DNA of 64,000 bases from Batrachochytrium dendrobatidis JAM81 (lineage: Eukaryota; Chytridiomycota; Chytridiomycetes; Rhizophydiales): positions 389,195 to 453,194 of the forward strand of contig NW_006281116.1 in assembly GCF_000203795.2 (NCBI RefSeq), given 5' to 3'. This document shows positions 25,394-35,637 of the stretch, piece by piece. Numbering within the stretch: the stretch's first letter is position 1; the number at the start of each line of letters is the position of its first letter. A program made the position numbers and the translations under genes. The notes beneath the pieces were generated by a model. That model saw only the letters and a program-made list of their open reading frames with translations, was not told where the DNA came from and ran no database searches.

Positions 25394-27749
25394 TTATTGA
25401 ATCATATCTCTTTGCTGTTGAATCACGGCTAAAAAGTCTAAACAGAATATAGAATCTGAAAATCGACCAATTACTGATTCACGAGCTGCTTTTTGTATTG
25501 AAAGTTGAGATTCAGATGAAAGTGTCAAAACATTGAACATCAAATCTGAATACTCTTGTGCAGTTGTGGCCAAGAATCCAGTAGATTGTCCTGACAATGG
25601 TTTGACAATATCCATCTTAGGACCACCTGAATTATGTGCAATTGGAATTACACCAGCAGCCTATTCATTGTACATCATTTCAATGATACAGATCAGTAAA
25701 AAGATAATTCACTAATATATGCATCCAAATCTGTACATTCATGCCAAAAAACAATCAACCTACCATATATTCAATAATACTAATTCCAAAGTGTTCATTC
25801 GACATGGTGTGCAGGCCAATTAGCGATTTTGCTAATAAAGATTCAATGTCAGGGTATGATGCATTCTCTATTATCTTGACCGATTCCTATAGTTGCAAAA
25901 TAAGTTGGGTTGATTTAAACAAATACGGTATTCACACTCCCATTGTACTATATATCACGTTTACCTCGATGCCAAGCTTAGTCGCTAGCAATCGTAATTC
26001 TGCTACACGCCGAGAATCGTCTTTGTTACGAACGCCACCAACTAAAACAAGACTCACGCTTGAATCTGTGCCTGGCCGCAATTGTGGATGATCACAAAGC
26101 AACAAGCTAAACGCTTCCAACTGAAGAGTGTGGTTTTTTTCGGGTCTATTACAATCAGATCAACTATTCATTGAGTACACCACCACATCAAAGACAGTCT
26201 AGACAATTGGCCTAGATACATACCGAAACTGCGCAATAGATAAAATAATGCGTTGCCTTGCAGATAAAGTAAGATTGGACAAAGATTGCGTAAAACAAGG
26301 TGGAAAAACAATGCTAGTTCGTTGTGGGATATTCCAAATGTGATTAATATGACCATATGTCCACGACGAGTTCACCTAAGCATATTGAATCAAGTAGATT
26401 GACTTGGCCGTTAAACTCATGTGATTTGGATTGTAAACTATACAAAACAGTGAACATACCATGACAGCATTTGAAAAAGATCCAGCGTATCCATAAAGAA
26501 CAGAGAATGCACGATAGTATAGCAATTTCATTGTGCTCAGCACAGCGCTATTGGATATCGCATGAGCATTGTTGAAACTAGACTCTCTGTTTTGAACTTT
26601 TTGAAGCATATCTAAACTATATTGATGTATCACGCTTCAATGACAAGTTTTGACAAAAATAAAAACAAGATTGAGCGTATACCTGATTGTTGGATAGTGC
26701 ACATATGACACAACCTTGGTTTGAAAGAATCGAGCAATTGGATATATAAATGCATATCCAACTGTTTCAACAAATACATCAGGAACAAGTTGCTGCATCG
26801 CCTCCATTCCTGTGATGATTGATCCAAGACTTTGTCCTAACAATGTAAGTCGCTTATATCTACACGATCCAGTTACACGTTCATGACGAGTATTAGCTTT
26901 TTGCTAGTCACATTTAATATACAGCCGTATTCACGTATAACGGAGCACAAATAGGGACATCAAGGTGCATAATAGACAGTCAATTTCAATCACTAGATTT
27001 AAATGAATCTGGTGATTGTATTATACGATGCTGTATTTGAAGAAATAGTCAACTTTTAATAAGAAAGCAAACGAATATTCAAACACTGCCTATTTCAAAG
27101 GCAATCCATGCAAGATAAATACAAATGCTCTATTTTACATGAATACGGCAGTACATAATTTAGTGTATGAAACTAAATGCTTAAAAGTGACTTACCTTTT
27201 AGCTTCAAGGTATTTCCATGATTCTAATTGCACAAATCTGATTGTTTCGGGATCTACAACAATGTCAAATTGTTTCTACATGACATTGAAAACATATATT
27301 CCGACAATCATTAGACTAGAACAAAAACAAGTAGATTTAATAAATAAACAATTCAGATATACTTTGATATGAATCAATAGTTCGTTTGGAGTGCTAGACA
27401 ATGGACAGCTGTAAACAACAATAAATGTATTCGAGAGTTGTCGTTGCTTGCAATCTTGTTGGATTGCATTGATAGCGGTCCATAAAACTCGCTCTCCACC
27501 ACCTCCACCATCGCAATGTGGATGAAAAAACGCAATAGTGAATGGAGATTGAGTTGAGTTGCAAGTGTTGCTTTCAAGTAGTTTGAGTCGCATATGTTGG
27601 ACTTGACGTGAAGGCGGCCATACAATCCAAAGAGTCATGAATATTGCTACAAGCGTTGCGACAATCAATGACAGTAAAATAATAGTAACAGTGACTAATG
27701 AATTCCATTCAGAATGTGGCCAGGACATGGTCTTGTTGGTAATATTCAA
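25394..27749 (-). CDS. ALG11: GDP-mannose:Man3GlcNAc2-PP-dolichol alpha-1,2-mannosyltransferase ALG11
   Basis: ER-membrane enzyme that adds the fourth and fifth mannoses to the dolichol-linked N-glycan precursor on the cytosolic face. The first exon has a membrane segment near residues 18-45 and then FTIAFFHPHCDGGGGGERVL, the ALG11 N-terminal signature. Later exons give FDIVVDPETIRFVQLESWKY, LLGQSLGSIITG, VPDVFVETVGYAF, VVSYVHYPTI, NSSWTYGHI and FRPEKNH. The GT4 E-x7-E motif follows as EHFGISIIEYMAAG, then AHNSGGPKMDIV. The stop follows VIQQQRDMIQ. About eight exons; borders are approximate except the 26860-27195 intron, which contains a transposable element. An in-frame Met eight codons in (MSWPHSEW) is an alternative start. 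The gene is divergent from POT1. Confidence 0.93.
26922..27151. mobile_element. MITE-like element with CAGCCGTATTCACGT termini inside an ALG11 intron
   Basis: The left end is CAGCCGTATTCACGTATAAC (26922-26941). The right end read in reverse is CTGCCGTATTCATGTAAAAT, giving about 15 bp of inverted terminal repeat with a few mismatches. A TA dinucleotide flanks each side (26920-26921 and 27152-27153), the target duplication used by Tc1/mariner-type elements. The element is 230 bp, noncoding, and makes up most of the 336-bp ALG11 intron 26860-27195. Internal sequence is shared with the repeat at 24845-25242. Confidence 0.72.
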
Positions 27750-27783
27750 TCCGATTTAATATTTGAACAAAACAGTTTTTTAA

Positions 27784-27963
27784 ATCGTATTCACGTAAAA
27801 TAAACCACAAAACGAAGTCAAATAAAATGGTTTCTGTTCATTTATGATGAATGTTGTATTTGAACAACTAAACATGTCAATGTGTAATGAGAAAGTACAA
27901 CAAATATTTATTTTAATGTAAAATAATCGATACAAGTATTTCATTTTACGTGAAGACAGCAAT
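27784..27963. mobile_element. MITE-like element, second copy, in the ALG11/POT1 promoter
   Basis: The left end AATCGTATTCACGTAAAATA and the right end, read in reverse as TTGCTGTCTTCACGTAAAAT, are related to the termini at 26922-27151. It also shares an internal stretch near AACAAATATTTA with the other copies. About 180 bp, noncoding. The flanking TA is less clear than for the intronic copy. It lies between two divergent start codons, so it may contribute promoter sequence. Confidence 0.6.
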
Positions 27964-28187
27964 GAATTCCAATCAACAATTCATGACTTTTTAAAAATTC
28001 AATGTACAAGTTTCTTATTGTTTCAACAATTCTATAATGTGATCTTACAATTACTTTTAAAGCTATTTAGATTTCAATACTGTCAATCGTATTTACTGCA
28101 CTCGAGCCATATAACTGACACGTGTTGGTTGAATTCAGTCTTGTTCCAAAACTTACATTTACTCGAGCGATTGCTGTTGCAGTCATC

Positions 28188-30220
28188 ATGTATAAAACTC
28201 CTTCAAAACCCATATTAAATACACCAATAAGGCATTTTTCAGACACTGACATGCTTCCTTCCACTTACAGAAACCTCTTGAATGCTGCCGCTTTACAGGT
28301 ACATGTTTGATTTTAAATGTTGAATTTTACGATTCAACATGCCAGTCTGGTCATGATATCGGACATTCTAGAACCACACTCAATACAATCCATTTAATCA
28401 TTTTAGTTGGGTATTGCTCAATTGCATGCTATTGGTGATTTGCGGTCCATGCCACTGGCCCATTTTTTTGGAGTAATTACTGGACTTAAAAAACCATCCG
28501 TCACATCTACAGGAGGTGTGTAGTATGTACTAGTTTCAAATGCACTCATATTGAACTGAGTTGGTTGTTTTACTAAACTTCAAATGATCTTTACAGAATA
28601 CATGCTATCGTTGACCTTGTCAGATCTAACATTTGATGCACACACATATAATGGCATTACGATCAACGTGTTTAGACAATTTGAGTCCGACTTTATATCC
28701 ATACTCGCAATTGGAGATATTGTTAGATTGGAAGTCGAGGTAAGTGCATCATACATGAGGAATGTATACTCTTTCCAAGATCTGGCATGTTTCAGCTCAG
28801 TCTAACTAATCTGAAATGAACAATACTATTATGATAGATTGGAGTTTTTAATGGACGTCTACAGGCAGTACAAAAACGAATTTCTGAAAAAGTATTTATT
28901 TTTTATCCAGCAGGAAAGCCAGTGGAAAACAGTCCAGAAACTAAAGTCGTCATGTTTTTACGAAACTGGTGGAGTACTCAAGTCAAATCATCTACACCTC
29001 CAGCAATCAAAAACTTTGATAAGAAACGGATGACTGGACCCATTTCTCAACTTGTAGTGGGACAGTTTTATGATTTGACTGCCAAGGTAGTTATGCTTTA
29101 TACTTGATTTGCTTTTTGATATCGATTTGGACAATGTGATCAACATTACTTTTAGATTGTCAAAGTTGTTAGTACGTCGCCGTATACACTTGCACTTGTG
29201 GACTACACGACAAACTCGTCTCTTACGAAATGCTTATTTGCACCCGATGAATATCTTCCTGCAACTATTCTTCAAAATGGAATTTTCGAGTGCATGTTTT
29301 GGATGCCTTTTCATGAACTTGGTTCTCCCGATCAGCTTCCAAAAGTGGGCGATATAGTTTGTATTAAAAATATGCGATGCAAAATAGGCAAATCAGGCCA
29401 TATGGAAGGAGCTGTGAATTCCGATCCAATCGTCCACCAACACTTTCGTAAACTATCCAACTCGGATCCATCTGTTCAACATATTCTACAGTAAGCTTAT
29501 ACTTTTCTAAACTGTAGTCAAAACAATGTTTATTTTTGAATCTGACCCATGCAATCATGTTTCAAAATAGACTTGCTCAAAAAATGGACACTCGTCGAAC
29601 CCTTTTAACACAGCGTATATCTAAAATCACACACATTAGCGACATTCTTACAGATACTGTTATACCAGCAAAGTATACATGTTTGGTAAAAGTGGTTGCT
29701 CAGATGCCACGTCAGATTTGCAACTTTACACGACCTTACTGCAACTATTGTGAATCTACATTTGTGCTTGATTCAAACGACAAGCAAGCACATGAAAAGA
29801 TGATGTGTCCAAGTTGTAAATCGGATGAATATATTCAACACATTTACATGTATAGTCTATTGATGACAGATGGAACGGGGTATTTGCCCGTGATTCTATC
29901 AGGCGAAGATGCAGTAAGTAGAATACACATGCAAGTCTAAACTACCTGATTTGACTAATTCGATTGAATACATTTGATGCACTGGATGACAGATTCACTT
30001 TGTTGGAATTCCACCATGCGATCTAGTTTTAAACCCAGCCACACTTGCCAAACTCAAGTGTCGATTAGGACAGATCTGTTCTGATTTTGAACATGTATCG
30101 GATAAAAACACAATGCCAGAGTTTGAATGCATGATCGAATCGTACATGACAACGCAGACTGACGGGAGCAATGCAGTTCGATACAGACTATTCAACACGG
30201 CCATTCACTCTCGCTCATAA
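28188..30220 (+). CDS. POT1: Protection of telomeres protein 1 (POT1), telomeric single-strand binding
   Basis: Shelterin subunit that binds the telomeric 3' overhang in the nucleus, caps ends and regulates telomerase. Seven exons close in frame (28188-28298, 28407-28515, 28597-28739, 28838-29086, 29156-29490, 29571-29913, 29993-30220) to 505 residues. The first OB fold runs roughly residues 38-150 (LAHFFGVITGLKKPS, SLTLSDLTFDA, IGDIVRLEVEIGVFNGRLQA). A second OB fold follows (LVVGQFYDLTAKIVKV, LALVDYTTNSS). The C-terminal region contains paired CNYC and CPSC, a zinc-ribbon arrangement like the Zn site in the human POT1 C-terminus. The start MYKTPSKPIL at 28188 gives a clean phase-0 first exon; an upstream in-frame ATG at 28122 is possible. 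The gene is divergent from ALG11. Confidence 0.85.
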
Positions 30221-30333
30221 ACCACCCATCTTGTAGATATCAGCAAGAAAATAAGTTGGTTTATAAAGCAATATATCTGGTTTCACATTGGTTCATTACG
30301 CAAAAAAATAAGCTTGAAGTCATTGTAAACCAT

Positions 30334-31289
30334 TTAAACAGCCTGAGTGAGAAGGTTGTTGAGTTTTGTGACCTTGGATAGAACAGACAGATCAACCGTC
30401 TTGTCACCCACTTCAACAACGAGTCCACCAATGATCTCAGGATTGATCTAGATGATCAACAATATTAGTTTCAAAGTCACACAGATCCGATTGACATGAT
30501 ACACAATATTACCTTGTTAGAGACAAGCAGTTTAGATCCAGGAGCAACCAGTTTGCTTTTGGCTAAAACGTCTCTCAGTTTACCAAGAGTTTTAGCGTCC
30601 AATTCCTTGGCCGAAGTGACCACAACAGGAACCTCGCCACGACCAGCAGACATGAGCTGAGCAAAAGAAGCGATGATCTTCTCAGTCTGATTCAAACGGC
30701 CATTCTCAGCAAGCAGATCGAAAAAGTTCTTTGTCACAGTCGAATACTTTCCCTGAGAAAGGAGTGACTTGACACCTTCTCTCTTGGTAGTGCGGTCGAG
30801 CAGAGGAGCATTAAGAAAACTTTGAACACCAACATCTTTGGCAATGAGGGATTCAACCATCTTTAGTTCCTGCTCAACTTTTTCAAGAACTTTGTCTTTG
30901 AGAGCAGCACCGTAAAGGGCAGTAGCATAACGACCATCCACTCCATGCAGTGCAATGGGTGCCTGAAGCAGTCATCATGATCCATCATTGCAATCAACAG
31001 GATGCCATCATGAATGAACCAGTCGAGTAAACCATCAAACAAGTTGATTAACAAAGTGATGATTCCAATATATCAAGAGATGCTAGTCAAGGTTTGCAGT
31101 GGTAATAAGTTTCTAGTGGTGGGTTGAATGGTAACTTACACTAGCTGCAGATATAGCAGAAGAGGCAAACCCACGGGAGATCTAAATGCATTCAATACAT
31201 GTAAGTGTATTAATATCAAACAAGTAGTAATATCAAAAACTATAAGCCAATATACATACAGTGACGGGGCGAGCGAGCATGTAAGACAT
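30334..31289 (-). CDS. ATP5: Mitochondrial ATP synthase subunit OSCP (ATP5)
   Basis: Peripheral-stalk subunit that joins the F1 head to the stator in the inner membrane. Four exons close in frame (31289-31260, 31181-31140, 30962-30513, 30447-30334) to 211 residues, the normal length. Exons 1-2 encode a mitochondrial presequence (MSYMLARPVTISRGFASSAI). The mature part has GVDGRYATALYGAAL, LDRTTKREGVKSLL, TVTKNFFDLLAENGRL and VVVTSAKELDAKTLGKLRDV. The last exon is the conserved NPEIIGGLVVEVGDKTVDLS. The gene converges with POT1, with about 110 bases between the stops. Confidence 0.97.
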
Positions 31290-31614
31290 GTTGGATGAGT
31301 TGGTAAAGAAAGAAATTCAACTTGAATATCACTTCAAGATTGCAGTTTCCAATAATTATTTTATTCTCAACTAAAAACCCTTTATTCAAGCCATACAACT
31401 GTCGACTTGACAAAGTAAATGCACTGATCAATACCATGCTTTTAATCAATATAGAAATTGTCATTTTACTAATCAAATGCTTTGGCAATCCTCTAATCCC
31501 AGTCATAACTTACACTTCAACTTTATATAAAAACAATTGCAAACAAAAACATGTTATTTATTAACGACAGCCAGAAATGCAGTACATCTCAATATGAATC
31601 TCGAGATATTAATG
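31290..31614. other. Intergenic region upstream of OSCP
   Basis: No gene seen; it is the OSCP promoter side and the 3' flank of the BTB gene. Confidence 0.4.
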
Positions 31615-34600
31615 TCATACAAAATTTTTGAGCATGTTCATCAACGATTGTTTCTTTCTGATGTCTTGCTTTAAAAAAGTGGTGGATTTTGCCCATTGTT
31701 TTTTTAACCCACGATGAGGTGGATCCATTTGAGAGGGTTGTTTTGTCATGGTCGCTGATTTAGATAATGGAAACGCCAACTGATATGAATCATCGCTAGA
31801 CATGCTCGGGTTGGCTTCGTCATCCATGTGTTCTTTTAAAGTCTTTGGTGGCATGACTTGTGAATCTGGAACGGGCAGGCCGGGTGGAACAAAACTAGCA
31901 TGCTTGAGTTTCAGCATTTTAAACGTTCCATTATGCTGATAATCTTGCCTTTTAGACTCGTGGGCTTGGATATCGTCAAGACTATTGTCCATAAACAATG
32001 AGGAGGCTTCTGGTGGAGGCAGAGAAAATCTGACATCTACTGATTTACTTCGCGACGACGATGCATCGTTCTGTAATTGTTTTGGATGCTTCATTCCAAA
32101 CATACTTCGGCGTGGCAAAAAAAGTGCATTGGAATCCAGTTGCTTATTCGATAGTCCGTGTGGCATAGTTAAAGAATCAGTTGCTGATTCCATCAAAAAT
32201 GTTGGATTAAGACTGCGTCGTTTTGACTGTTCTGATTGAACGTCGGTTGGTTTGGGTGGGTTGGGAAGAGCACCTCTTCCCTGTCGTGCAGATATACCAC
32301 GTAGAGTAGAGTTGTTACCAACGTTGATGGAAGGTGGTAGTGGGAATGGATAAGCAGATGACAATTGCCGGCTATTCAAGGGAGAAACAATGCCCGTAGT
32401 ATGCTGTCCAGCCTTGACTTCGCGTGCTCTAGTAGGTGTTTCTGTATCCTCCTCATTGACTAACGTGTCCGTTGATGACAATACTCCCATGCGTGACTCT
32501 TTATCTTTCCAAGTCTTGAAATTACCGTTGCCAATGTCCAGTCGCCGAGGTTCAAGCATAAGTCCGTGTTTTTTTAAAATCTGTTCAGTTTGGCGTATAG
32601 ATGCAGACAAGTCGCTTTTGGCTACACTATGTTCATTTTCTCCCAACGCTCGAGTAAAATGTGGCTTTTTTAAAAAGTGTTTGCTGTCTCCAATGGCACT
32701 ATTATGATTGGCTTGATTGGATACAAAATCAGAAGGATCGGTTTTTGATCGGTCTATACAAACACAATCAAGAGATTCAATATAAATGTTAAACACATCA
32801 AAAACTAATTATATAAAACACGCATCCATCATCAAACCAAACGTGACTACATACCTCTTGGCTTACTAAGACCATGACCAAAAGGGTCCGTTTTTACAAG
32901 GTGCATCGTGGCATTCAAACCACCGTCTTTTTGTTTTGTGATGGAATTGTGAGGAGATACCAATGTGTTTTGAACAGTATTATGCAATGCCTTGACCTCT
33001 GCAGCCAGTACAGTAAGTGGATGTAGCGATCTAACATCATGAATAGCTAAAGGAATAGGTGATGTAGAAGCATTTGTATGACTGTCAAACCCCGTGGAAA
33101 AACTCAAAGGATTTGCTGTTATATTACGCAGAATTTTCGATCCCCAAGTCCGTTGAACAGATTTTTGTACCAACGGAGACTTGATAAGCGTGCCATTAAT
33201 GGGTACAACTGCTTGGTTAGAAATGTCGCTTGAGTATGAATCGGTGGAAATGGTAGGCTCATTAGCAAACATAATATCTAGCTGAAGTCGTATATCATTC
33301 AAGCATTGCTCTGGTGTTTCACGTATCAGACTCTCGCTATATGCAAGAGAATCGGTATTGACTTGGTTTGAAATCTCTATGTTTGAAGGTGATGTGTGCT
33401 GATTGTACGTCGACGCGGATTCTACTGACAAACTTGATTTGTTCAAATTTAAACCGGTAAATTCTGCATTTTCCTTTTGTTCATCAAACGTATTCATAAT
33501 CGCTCGTGTAGAGTGAGATGGGAGTTCTGTATCAGCACGTACGGAATCCATCTTGGAAGAATGATTACAGGTCGGATTAGGATAAGCACCGGGAAGTAAC
33601 GATGGAACAGTATCAATAGATGCTACATTATCAACAGTTTTTTGTATAGAATCAGGAGCTGGTTCTGTAGGAAGAGTGGATTTTTGTAAATCTTTGACAT
33701 CCGAGTGAAAGTTTATAATAGATTTACGTGCCAATTTGACGGTGCTTGGTTTGATGGTTTGCATATCGCTTTCATGGTCAAGTACATGGCTTTGTTCAAC
33801 GTCTGGTTTGGGAAGATTGGTTGCAGAAACAGTTGGAACTTGCAGGTCTGTGGGTGTGATGTCTGCCACCTTGGATGTAAATTCAGATGGATTTGGCTCA
33901 CTTGTTGATAATGCTGTACAAATCTTATCGCGAGGAAGCAATCCATCCATATATGCTTGCTGCAATTGATCTCGCGGCCACTTTTTATAATCAATAGTTT
34001 TGAACATGTAGCGAACCTGCTTTGAGGTAAGTGGGGTTCCCTTGATTTCAGCAGCACGTACCAGATTCCTTAGTATAGTATAGCGATGGAATGTTTGAGG
34101 AATCCCAAAAGGAGTGGGAGAAAGTATTTGATCGTCTATCACAGCAGCTTCAATGAGATTATCTACAACATTTTGAGTGACCCGTGCATGGAGAGCGCCA
34201 AGAATGTATTCGTACCATTCAGATGTAGGTCTAGGCTCACCGAGAGTACGTGCAAGAAGGTTGTCTGAAATCCATTTGCCAACATGTTCTTCCAAATCTG
34301 GAACATACATATGACGAGAAAGAGCGAGAACACCCCAGCATGACTCCTTGGTATGAATGGCAGTGCCGAAATACATCCATTGAAGAAACACATGCATGGC
34401 AGAGTCAGAGTGAACAGCAACTGACCAAACTCCACAAATCTGAGGTTGTCTTGATTTTCCAACACCATGAAGTGTTGTTTGGTCTTCTGGTGGTTGAGAA
34501 AATAAGTTATCCATGTAAGGACTGCCTGATGCCAGAATGACTCGATGAACAGGAACATCAAACACATATGCTGTAAACCGTGTATTATATTCGAATACAG

Positions 34601-35122
34601 TGGATGAATTCAGTGGATAAGCATACCATGCATGAAATCATAATAAAAGTTAGTGACAAACAATCAACACAACTACCAAAGTCAACCAATTAGAAATAGC
34701 AATAATAGGTAACAGAGAACTGGATAAGAAATCAATGGAGATGAAAAAGTTTGGCATTGGAATAAAGCTGCTTGAGAACAGCAATCGCAACGGAGAAACT
34801 TTAACTGACAGACTTGCAATTAAGCTCGATTAAAGGTCGAACTTGACAGTAGAAATCAAAAAAAAAACAGTCCAAAAGTATACTTTTGGATCAATGTTAC
34901 GACTTGCAGTCGTAGCAAATATCAAGATGATTGAATCATACAAGAAACAAGTTTTGATTAGCATCAAGTATTAGACTCACTTGTTTCGACTAGATTGCGT
35001 ACTCGCAAGACAGCATCGGCGTATTTACCACTAACAAAAACTTGGGCAAAAGGATGGCGAGACTTTTCCCATGTTTCTGTTGGCTGAGAAGCAGCCGTAT
35101 TCGTATTAGGTTCACCAACCAT
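31615..35122 (-). CDS. BTB/POZ-domain protein of unknown role
   Basis: Three exons (35122-34981, 34570-32855, 32753-31615) close in frame to 998 residues. The BTB fold begins at about residue 25 with SGKYADAVLRV, then YVFDVPVHRVILASGSPYMD and AMHVFLQWMYFGT, the usual order of a BTB domain. A region of further helices follows (LEEHVGKWISDNLLARTLG, ALHARVTQNVVDNLIEAA, FHRYTILRNLVRAAEIKG), resembling the BACK-like helices found after many BTB domains. The last 700 residues are Ser/Thr/Pro/Asn-rich and probably disordered, ending in a basic tail (KSTTFLKQDIRKKQSL). No Kelch, zinc finger or MATH domain is visible. BTB proteins often recruit substrates to Cullin-3 ligases, which is the likeliest role by family. 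Start 35122 gives MVGEPNTNTAASQPTE. Confidence 0.82.
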
Positions 35123-35637
35123 AATTACTGATGATAATTATGTAGTTGCTATTTAGTTTAGACGATGATCAAAGCTTAGTCGAATGCAAGACAATATCTT
35201 CAGCCAGATTCCCACGACGATTCAAATAGAAATGATGAGTTTTGTCGGAGCTATTCAAACTCGTCAAGCCTTGCTCAAAAAACGATTGAATCACAAAGTG
35301 TCTGGCGGAGGTTGGCAATGCCAATTATTATTGAGCCTCACTTGGGTTGCATAAACGATGCGCGATTTGCTCCTTAAACACACGGGTTTCCAATAATTCC
35401 GACAAACAAACGGGCCAGTCAGTAATTGAATGTTGACTTCAGTTTCCTTTGTCTAATACTGGCTGCTAGTCTTTTTATTATAAATTGGTATCATGTCCAA
35501 TGTACAGTCATTACTGTGTATTATGGGATTGAATTTCTTTCCATTCCATTTCCAAAAATAGTTTTTGCTTGTAAACTCCAAAATAATTGGTTACTTTATT
35601 GGTTGAGCCTACAAGGATACCCATATATCAATGTCCA
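35123..35637. other. Intergenic region with one possible short ORF
   Basis: A 56-codon plus-strand frame at 35184-35354 begins MQDNIFSQIPTTIQIEMMSF and ends in a stop. The first 35 residues look protein-like (amphipathic, F-box-like), but no conserved family can be named. It is not called as a gene. Confidence 0.35.

Noticed and set aside
32839..34565. The large BTB exon read as a separate gene, with another for 31615-32796
   Set aside because: A GTATGT donor at 32854 and an acceptor at 32754 join them in frame, and 34570 joins the upstream exon, giving one 998-residue product.
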